Source: Terriglobales bacterium (GTDB taxonomy: Bacteria; Acidobacteriota; Terriglobia; Terriglobales; Acidobacteriaceae). Taken from it: a stretch of DNA of 48,802 nt. Below are positions 43,463 through 48,802 of the stretch, in pieces; position 1 is the first letter of the stretch; every line of letters starts with the position of its first letter. Both the position numbers and the translations under genes were made by a program. Below the pieces are notes generated by a model. The model saw only the letters and a list, made by a program, of their open reading frames with translations. It was not told the origin of the DNA and ran no database searches. The stretch is taken from assembly GCA_035543055.1 (NCBI GenBank), contig DATKKJ010000135.1, positions 1-48,802 of the forward strand, read 5' to 3'.

Positions 43463-44515
43463 TTATTTCACCATTCCCTGTTGTGCGACGGCGATGTTGT
43501 CGCGGGTGGAGTTCTTGACCACGTACATCATCTCGTCGGCCTGACGGATGATCTCGTGGGCGCTCTTGGCGTCGTCGGGGTAGGAGGCCAGGCCGATGCT
43601 GGCGCGGATGCCGAGCGAGAGGCCGTCTTCCTTGAGCATGACCGCGGTGCGGAAGACGTCGAGGATGCGCTTGGCCACCACCAGGGCGGCGTCCTTGCTG
43701 GTCTGGGGCAGGAGGATGACGAACTCGTCGCCGCCGTAGCGGAAGGCGTAATCGATGAGCCGCAGGTGGCTCTTGATGTTGTAGCCGACCTCGGCCAGCA
43801 GCTTGCTCCCCACCAGGTGGCCGTGGGTGTCGTTGACTTGCTTGAAGTGGTCGAGGTCGATGAAGACCACGCTGAACTCGTAGCCGAAGCGAGCGGAGCG
43901 GTACACCTCGGCTTCCAGGGTCTTGTACAGGTGGCGCGCGTTGTACAGGCCGGTGCAGTCGTCGGTGATGGTGAGTTCCTGGATCTTTTCGACGGCGCGC
44001 GCGTTATCGATGGCGATGGCGGCGTAGTCGCAGAGCGCGTGCAGGAAGAACATCTCCTTCTCGACGAAGGTCTCGACCGCGCAGTTGATGAGCTGGATGA
44101 CGCCCAGCACCCGCTGCTTGGACTTGAGCGGCACGCAAATGATGGAGCGGGTCTGCCACTTGGTCATCTCGTCGATGCGCTTGGCGAAACGGGGGTCGGT
44201 ACGGACGTCGGGCACCAGCAGCGACTCGCCGTGCCGCGCCACCCAGCCGGCAATGCCTTCGCCCATCTTTAGGCGGACGGTCTTGAGGGCCTCGGCGGCG
44301 TCGCCCACGGCGATGGCGAAGTAGAGCTCGTCCTTGGCCTCGTCCACCATGAGCAGCGACCAGGTGTCGGGGCGGAAGTATTCCGCCATCTTGTCCATGA
44401 TGGTCTGCAGCACGGAATCCAGGTTGAGCGAGGAGGTCAGGGCCTTGGCAACATCGTGGAAGATGTTGAGCTCCTGGACCTGCTTCTGGCGGTCGGCTGC
44501 GGCGGCCTCAGACAT
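43463..44515 (-). CDS. GAF-domain diguanylate cyclase (GGDEF)
   Basis: 350 aa. The N-terminal GAF domain spans about residues 20-175. The GGDEF domain has GYEFSVVFIDLDHFKQVNDTHGH and an intact GGDEF motif (261-265). RLID at 252-255 is an RxxD product-binding I-site exactly five residues upstream, indicating feedback inhibition by c-di-GMP. It makes cyclic di-GMP from two GTP. No membrane segment is seen. The ligand of the GAF domain is unknown. It is convergent with the PEP-CTERM gene, with which biofilm functions would fit (inference). Confidence 0.93.
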   Translation of the reverse strand: MSEAAAADRQKQVQELNIFHDVAKALTSSLNLDSVLQTIMDKMAEYFRPDTWSLLMVDEAKDELYFAIAVGDAAEALKTVRLKMGEGIAGWVARHGESLLVPDVRTDPRFAKRIDEMTKWQTRSIICVPLKSKQRVLGVIQLINCAVETFVEKEMFFLHALCDYAAIAIDNARAVEKIQELTITDDCTGLYNARHLYKTLEAEVYRSARFGYEFSVVFIDLDHFKQVNDTHGHLVGSKLLAEVGYNIKSHLRLIDYAFRYGGDEFVILLPQTSKDAALVVAKRILDVFRTAVMLKEDGLSLGIRASIGLASYPDDAKSAHEIIRQADEMMYVVKNSTRDNIAVAQQGMVK

Positions 44516-44676
44516 GAGTATGCGAGAACCCTCGATTCGAGGGCCAAGTGCGGCTCATTATATGCGGACTTTTTCTGCCACGCCAAGCACCTTTCACGCT
44601 CGCGAGTAGCTTCAGTAACAACCCTTACATTTCCCCAAAGTCATTGTGGAGAAAGGCCTTTGCCCCCGATTTCCGT

Positions 44677-44705
44677 TTGACACGCTCGGGGTGCAATCCT
44701 ATGAT
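44677..44705 (+). promoter_or_regulatory. Consensus sigma-70 promoter for rodZ
   Basis: TTGACA (44677-44682), a 17-base spacer and TATGAT (44700-44705). Start of transcription is expected near 44712, leaving a 5' leader of about 58 bases before ATG 44770. Confidence 0.75.
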
Positions 44706-44769
44706 GGCCGCAATTCATCAGTAACTCCTCCGTACACCAGCCGCAGGGCCGGGAAAGGTGTGCAGGACC

Positions 44770-45654
44770 ATGGGATCGTTTGGCGAGCGCATGCAGCGTG
44801 AGCGCGAGATGCGCGGCATCACGCTGGAAGAGATTGCCGAATCCACCAAGATCGGCACCCGCTCCCTGCGTGCGCTGGAGGGCGAGGACTTCGATAAGCT
44901 CCCCGGCGGCATCTTCAACAAGGGATTCGTCCGCGCCTACGCCAAGTACCTGGGCATCGACGAAGAGCAGGCGGTCACCGACTTCATGGCCGCCTATGGC
45001 GACCACCAGCAACAGCAGCCGCAGGCGGAGCCGCAAGAGACCAAGCTGCAGGAGGAGGCGCCGCCGCTGTCGCTGAACCTGCTGGCGGTGGGCGGGGCCG
45101 TCGTGGTGCTGGCCCTGTTCCTCGTCATCTGGGGCTTCCATGACCGTCTCTCCGGTGCGGCAAGCCGCCTCTCGCACCGCTTCCGCCGTGCGCCTGCCGT
45201 CCAGGCGCCAAATGCCGTGGCCGCCATCCCGAATCGCGCGATACCTACTCCGCCCGCAGGCGCTCAGACCACGGGCAGTGCAGCGGCGGGGGACAAGGCC
45301 CCGGCAGCTCCGGCTGCTGCGGGCCCTGCAGACCCGTCCTCGGCGAAGGCAGCGAAGCCTGTCGCCCCCGAATCCGCCTTTGCGGCTCCGGAGATGGCGG
45401 CCGCCGGCCGTGAATTCGTGCTCCAGGTGCATGCGCGCCAGGATGCGTGGGTGAAGATCAAGGCCGACGACGAACTGCTGATGGAAGGTGTGCTGAAGGG
45501 CGACAAGACCGTCCACGCCAGGCAGAAAGTCGTGTTCACCACCGGTAACGCGGCCGCCATCGAGCTCTCCTTCAACGGGGAGCCGCAGCCGGCGCTGGGC
45601 GCCGATAACCAGGTGAAGACCGTCGTGTTCACGGCCGACGGACGGGTGCGATAG
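44770..45654 (+). CDS. rodZ: RodZ-like protein (HTH_25 domain, membrane helix, DUF4115)
   Basis: 294 aa. The N-terminal helix-turn-helix domain (FGERMQREREMRGITLEEIAESTKIGTRSLRALEGED; PGGIFNKGFVRAYAKYLGID) is the HTH_25 type of RodZ. One membrane helix follows (LLAVGGAVVVLALFLVIWGF, about 105-125). A Pro/Ala-rich linker (about 145-215) leads to a C-terminal DUF4115-like domain (EFVLQVHARQDAWVKIKADDELLMEGVLKGD...). RodZ links the MreB cytoskeleton to the wall machinery; no mreB is present here. ATG 44770 is preferred to the upstream GTG at 44758. Confidence 0.88.
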   Translation: MGSFGERMQREREMRGITLEEIAESTKIGTRSLRALEGEDFDKLPGGIFNKGFVRAYAKYLGIDEEQAVTDFMAAYGDHQQQQPQAEPQETKLQEEAPPLSLNLLAVGGAVVVLALFLVIWGFHDRLSGAASRLSHRFRRAPAVQAPNAVAAIPNRAIPTPPAGAQTTGSAAAGDKAPAAPAAAGPADPSSAKAAKPVAPESAFAAPEMAAAGREFVLQVHARQDAWVKIKADDELLMEGVLKGDKTVHARQKVVFTTGNAAAIELSFNGEPQPALGADNQVKTVVFTADGRVR

Positions 45655-45663
45655 AGGCTCTCC

Positions 45664-46884
45664 ATGCCACGGATGATCGAGTTGATGCGCCAGTCCGCGG
45701 TGCCGGCCAATGTCATGCGGTCGGCGGCGCGGGGTGCGCTGGCGTTGCCGCCACCGGAGATGATCGAGATCCTGGTCTATCTCACCACCAATCCGGTCTT
45801 CGCCGAGCAGGCCAAGATGACCCTGGCGGGGTGGGACGAGCCGTCCTCGTTGCTGGTGGCCAGCGATCCCGGGACGCCGAACGAAGTGCTGGAGTACATG
45901 GTGCACCCGCAGAACCGGCGTCCGCGGCTGATCCCCGCGCTCTTGGAGAACCCGTCGGTCGAGGAAAGACACCTGCTCGACATGGCGCAGACGGAATCGC
46001 GCGAGCTGGTGGACATGCTGCTGGCCTCGAAGCGAGTGCGCAGATCACCGAACGTGCTGCATGCCCTGGCCACCAATCCCCACCTCAGCCCGGAAGAGTC
46101 GGAAAAGGTGGACCAGGCGCTGCGCGCCCTGGGAGAAGATGCGGCAGGACCGGCGGACGAGCCGGCGGTCCTTCCCGCGGTGATCGAGGCGCTGGACGAG
46201 GAGACCGCGAAGTACCTCGCCGAGCATGCCGCCGAGATCGCGGCTGAGGAAGGAAAGGGCTTCAGCCTGGTCGGAGCCCACGAGGACCATGCGGAGGCGG
46301 CGGCCATCGCGGCCGCCGCCGGCGCGGCGCCGGCAGGCCCCGAAGCTAGCGTCGCTGCCGCGCCCGCCCCAACCGGCGATGCCGCCGCAACTGCGGCCGC
46401 GGTCGCGACCCAGAAGGGCGCTGCCCAGAAACCGCCGGAGGAGCGCGAGCGCATCTCCGTCATCCAGAAGATCGCGCGCCTCACGGTCGGCGAACGCGTG
46501 CAGTTGGCGATGAAGGGCACCAAGGACGAGCGATTCGTGCTCATCCGCGACGGCTCCAAGGTGGTTTCCAGCGCGGTGCTGGAATCGCCCAAGGTGAGCG
46601 ACGCCGAGATCGAGACCTTTGCCGCCATGAAGAACGTGCAGGAGAGCGTGCTGCGCGGCATCACCATGAAGCGCAAGTTCATGAAGAACTACGCCGTCAT
46701 ACGCTGCCTGGTGAACAATCCGCGGCTTCCCCTGGACCTCGGCCTCTCGCTCATGAACCACCTGCTGGTCAACGACCTGAAAGTGCTGTCCATGAACAAG
46801 AACATCTCCGAGACCCTGCGCAAGATGGCGCTGAAGACCTACAAGCAGAAGTCAGCGCCGGCGGGCAGCAAGCAGAGCGGATGA
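45664..46884 (+). CDS. Conserved alpha-helical protein of unknown function
   Basis: 406 aa, starting 9 bases after rodZ and probably co-transcribed. The N-terminal part is a run of helices (LPPPEMIEILVYLTTNPVFAEQA, PNEVLEYMVHPQNRRPRLIPALLENPSVEERHLLDM) resembling HEAT-like repeats with 'NP'/'NPxL' motifs. The middle (about residues 210-260) is Ala/Gly-rich linker. The C-terminal part is again helical (VIQKIARLTVGERVQLAMKGTKDERFVLIRDGSKVVSSAVLESPKVSDAEIETFAAMK, KRKFMKNYAVIRCLVNNPRLPLDL). No enzyme motif is seen. Similar proteins occur in other bacteria beside rodZ-like genes (recalled, not checked). Confidence 0.75.
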   Translation: MPRMIELMRQSAVPANVMRSAARGALALPPPEMIEILVYLTTNPVFAEQAKMTLAGWDEPSSLLVASDPGTPNEVLEYMVHPQNRRPRLIPALLENPSVEERHLLDMAQTESRELVDMLLASKRVRRSPNVLHALATNPHLSPEESEKVDQALRALGEDAAGPADEPAVLPAVIEALDEETAKYLAEHAAEIAAEEGKGFSLVGAHEDHAEAAAIAAAAGAAPAGPEASVAAAPAPTGDAAATAAAVATQKGAAQKPPEERERISVIQKIARLTVGERVQLAMKGTKDERFVLIRDGSKVVSSAVLESPKVSDAEIETFAAMKNVQESVLRGITMKRKFMKNYAVIRCLVNNPRLPLDLGLSLMNHLLVNDLKVLSMNKNISETLRKMALKTYKQKSAPAGSKQSG

Positions 46885-46893
46885 TCTTTCACT

Positions 46894-46971
46894 GGTGATT
46901 TGTGATTGGCGATTTCTGACTGGCGATCGCAGATCGAGTAGGTCTTCGCAAATCACCAATCACAAATCACC
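46894..46971. repeat. Snap-back repeat related to the 35.5 kb element
   Basis: Perfect 16-bp arms GGTGATTTGTGATTGG (46894-46909) and CCAATCACAAATCACC (46956-46971) with additional GATTTG/CAAATC copies between. It lies between the helical protein gene and the CoA-binding protein gene. Confidence 0.7.
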
Positions 46972-46977
46972 AATCGT

Positions 46978-46983
46978 TATAAT
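46978..46983 (+). promoter_or_regulatory. -10 element TATAAT placed for a leaderless start
   Basis: TATAAT ends 7 bases before the GTG at 46991, the same geometry as the promoter at 8560. The transcript would start at or within a base or two of the start codon. No Shine-Dalgarno sequence is visible. Confidence 0.5.
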
Positions 46984-46990
46984 CCCTGCC

Positions 46991-47389
46991 GTGGCCTCCG
47001 ACCCGATTTACGACCTCCTGAAGAAAGCGAAGTCCATCGCCGTGGTCGGGCTTTCCAACAGCCCGCTGCGTCCCAGCCACGGAGTAGCGCTCTACCTGCA
47101 GCAGCATGGATACCGCATCATCCCGGTGAATCCGACCATCGAGTCGGCGCTGGGCGAGAAGTCGTATCCCTCGCTCGACGCGGTGAAGGAGAAGATCGAC
47201 CTGGTGGACATCTTCCGCCGCCCGCAGTTCGTGCCGGAGATCGTGGACCTGGCCATCAAGCTGAGGATCCCGGCGGTCTGGATGCAGGAGGAAGTCGTGA
47301 ATCAACAGGCCTATGACAAGGCGAAGAAGGCGGGCCTGTTCGTGATCATGGACCGTTGCATCCTGAAAGAGCACCGGGCACGCTTCTGA
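46991..47389 (+). CDS. CoA-binding protein (CoA_binding_2 / YccU-like)
   Basis: 132 aa from GTG 46991. A Rossmann-like fold: AKSIAVVGLSNSPLRPSHGVALYLQQHGYRIIPVNP (nucleotide-binding N-terminus), then GEKSYPSLDAVKEKIDLVDIFRRPQFVPEIVDLAIKL and AVWMQEEVVNQQAYDKAKKAGLFVIMDRCILKEH. This matches the small single-domain CoA-binding proteins similar to the N-terminal part of succinyl-CoA synthetase alpha. The role in the cell is unknown. The stop overlaps the next start (TGATG), so the two genes are translationally coupled. Confidence 0.9.
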   Translation: MASDPIYDLLKKAKSIAVVGLSNSPLRPSHGVALYLQQHGYRIIPVNPTIESALGEKSYPSLDAVKEKIDLVDIFRRPQFVPEIVDLAIKLRIPAVWMQEEVVNQQAYDKAKKAGLFVIMDRCILKEHRARF

Positions 47390-47778
47390 TGCTGCGCACC
47401 ATCGCGTACGCGCTCGGCGGTCTCGTCCTGGGCTTCTTTCTCTTCGTCAACCTCGTCAATGCGCCGCGCAGGCGCGAGACCGACCGCACCAACCGGCAGA
47501 ATGCCGAGCGCGTTCTCCCAGCGCTGGAGGCTTATCGCCGTGACCACGGGCGATTTCCTGAGAGCCTCGACGCGCTGCAGCCGGCTTACCTCAAACCAGT
47601 GCCAGCGTGCATCGGTTATCCGGGCGATACCAGCGGCAAGCCTTTCCATTACGAGGTGGCGGAGGACGGCAAGAGCTTCAGCCTCGGTTACCCCAAGGCG
47701 CCTTACGGGATGTTTCCCTCCGACCTGGAAGCCACCTTCGAATCCGGGAGTCGGCAGTGGAAAACGGAAGAGCGCTGA
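47389..47778 (+). CDS. Small membrane-anchored protein, pseudopilin-like C-terminus
   Basis: 129 aa from ATG 47389, overlapping the CoA-binding gene stop by one base. One N-terminal helix (ALGGLVLGFFLFVNLV), then RTNRQNAERVLPALEAYRRDHGRFPESLDALQPAYLKPVPACIGYPGDTSGKPFHYEV, which resembles the layout of type II secretion pseudopilins, but the prepilin peptidase motif and the typical N-terminal helix are not evident. The function is unknown. Confidence 0.72.
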   Translation: MLRTIAYALGGLVLGFFLFVNLVNAPRRRETDRTNRQNAERVLPALEAYRRDHGRFPESLDALQPAYLKPVPACIGYPGDTSGKPFHYEVAEDGKSFSLGYPKAPYGMFPSDLEATFESGSRQWKTEER

Positions 47779-47786
47779 GTTCGTAA

Positions 47787-47801
47787 GACCGGAGCCCGGT
47801 C
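47787..47801. terminator. Hairpin between convergent genes
   Basis: GACCGG-AGC-CCGGTC, a perfect 6-bp stem with a 3-base loop, lying in the 24 bases between the end of the small membrane protein gene and the end of feoB. A likely two-way terminator. Confidence 0.5.
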
Positions 47802-47802
47802 C

Positions 47803-48802
47803 TTAGGCAAGCCACATGGTGACCAGCCGGTTGGCGGCGAACGCCGAGACATAAGCCAGGGAGGTCATGTAGCAGAACTGCAGCGCCGGCCAGCGCCAGG
47901 AGTTAGTCTCGCGCCGTACCACGGCCAGAGTCGAAGTGCATTGCATGGCGAAGGCGAAGAAGACCAGCAGCGCCGCCGCCGCCCCGGGCGTCATCTGGCG
48001 GCGCAAAGCTTCCTGGAAGGTCAGGTTGTGAGCGGCCGGATCGATGCCGTTCAATGCTCCCAGCGTGGAGACGATGACTTCCCGGGCCGCGATCGAGGTG
48101 AGCAGCCCGACGCCGATCTTCCAGTCGAATCCGAGAGGCGCGATGGCCGGCTGGATGGCCTGGCCGGCGCGCGCGATGGCGCTGTCGGCGAGCGCGGGCG
48201 GTTGCCCATTCTTTATCGGCAAGTACGTCAGCACCCAGAGCACGATGGTGACAGCGAGGATGACCGTCCCGGCCCGCACCAGGAATGCCTGTCCGCGCTC
48301 GAACAGACGCAGCCCCAGTCCGCGCGCGGTCGGCCAGCGGTACGCAGGCAGCTCCAGGATGAAGGGGTGTCCTTCGCTGCGCAGGATGGAGGACTTCAGG
48401 ACTCGCGCCGTGCCCATCGCCGCCAGAAAACCCAGGACGTAGAGCGAAAGCAGCGCGGCGGCGCGTGTCCCCAGGAACACTCCGGCAAGGGGGCGCTCCG
48501 GCACGAAGGCGGCGATGATCATGGTGTATACCGGCAGACGCGCCGAGCAGGTCATGAAGGGGGCGATCAGTATGGTGGCAATGCGGTCGCGGCGGTTCTC
48601 GATGGTGCGCGTAGCCATGATGGCGGGCACAGCGCAGGCGTAGGCGGAGAGCAGCGGGATGAAGGCCTTGCCGTTCAGGCCGATGCGGGCCATGGTGCGG
48701 TCGGCGATCACCGCCGCGCGCGCGAGGTAGCCGGAGTCCTCGAGGATTCCGATAACGAGGAAGAGCAGCAGGATCTGCGGAAGAAAAACCAGCACCGAGC
48801 CG
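47803..48802 (-). CDS. feoB: Ferrous iron transport protein B, C-terminal membrane part (5' end outside window)
   Basis: About 333 residues visible; the GTPase domain lies beyond the right edge. The block ILEDSGYLARAAVIADRTMARIGLNGKAFIPLLSAYACAVPAIMATRTIENRRDR is the conserved Gate/core region of FeoB. ILIAPFMTCSARLPVY (Gate motif with Cys), GVGLLTSIAAREVIVSTLGAL and several membrane helices follow. FeoB imports Fe(II). No feoA is seen in the window, which contains only the end of the gene. Confidence 0.95.
   Translation of the reverse strand, partial: GSVLVFLPQILLLFLVIGILEDSGYLARAAVIADRTMARIGLNGKAFIPLLSAYACAVPAIMATRTIENRRDRIATILIAPFMTCSARLPVYTMIIAAFVPERPLAGVFLGTRAAALLSLYVLGFLAAMGTARVLKSSILRSEGHPFILELPAYRWPTARGLGLRLFERGQAFLVRAGTVILAVTIVLWVLTYLPIKNGQPPALADSAIARAGQAIQPAIAPLGFDWKIGVGLLTSIAAREVIVSTLGALNGIDPAAHNLTFQEALRRQMTPGAAAALLVFFAFAMQCTSTLAVVRRETNSWRWPALQFCYMTSLAYVSAFAANRLVTMWLA

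Overview
The window (high GC, about 60% by eye) looks like a chromosomal piece of an Acidobacteriota genome, probably class Terriglobia. The best pointers are a secreted protein of the acidobacterial VWFA-related type, a KDO/LPS gene set, a PEP-CTERM protein with a sigma-54-type promoter, many small secreted proteins of unknown function, and short palindromic repeats between and inside genes. No phage, transposase or CRISPR array was seen, and the assignment rests on gene content only.

Left part (1-9.5 kb): an acyl-CoA synthetase cut by the window edge and a class I CoA-transferase form a leftward unit with a consensus CRP-type site upstream. Then come a VWFA-related secreted protein, a short-chain dehydrogenase, a DUF3592 protein, a frameshifted exported EEP-family phosphatase/nuclease, a charged low-complexity protein and an orphan PP-loop ATP pyrophosphatase-like protein.

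Central part (9.5-22.3 kb): ten tightly packed leftward genes that look like one respiratory operon. In order of transcription they are a b-type/pentaheme c-type membrane cytochrome, moaA, a Tat-exported DmsA-like molybdoenzyme with its own Fe-S protein (three clusters by cysteine count), a TorD-like chaperone, a periplasmic two-domain sulfurtransferase, a second Tat-exported molybdoenzyme of the PhsA/PsrA type with a four-cluster Fe-S subunit and an FdhI/PhsC-type cytochrome b, and a membrane-anchored rhodanese-fold protein lacking the catalytic cysteine. This suggests anaerobic or microaerobic sulfur-compound metabolism (thiosulfate, polysulfide or similar), with two different molybdoenzymes sharing maturation and sulfur-handling factors. 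It is the most interesting system in the window.

Middle-right part (22.3-36 kb): a tRNA-Ala(GGC), two small exported proteins, a full-length Lhr-type helicase, a zinc-ribbon protein, and the KDO branch of LPS synthesis (kdsC, kdsA, kdsD) interleaved with pyrG and a methyltransferase. A 28-bp palindromic element occurs in frame inside both lhr and kdsA, and three other types of snap-back repeat sit between genes.

Right part (36-48.8 kb): proS, a DUF4845-like protein, a bifunctional class A penicillin-binding protein, a TPR protein, the PEP-CTERM protein, a GAF-GGDEF diguanylate cyclase, a RodZ-like protein followed by a conserved alpha-helical protein, a CoA-binding protein, a small membrane protein and the C-terminal part of FeoB cut by the window edge. 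This is mostly housekeeping and envelope biology.
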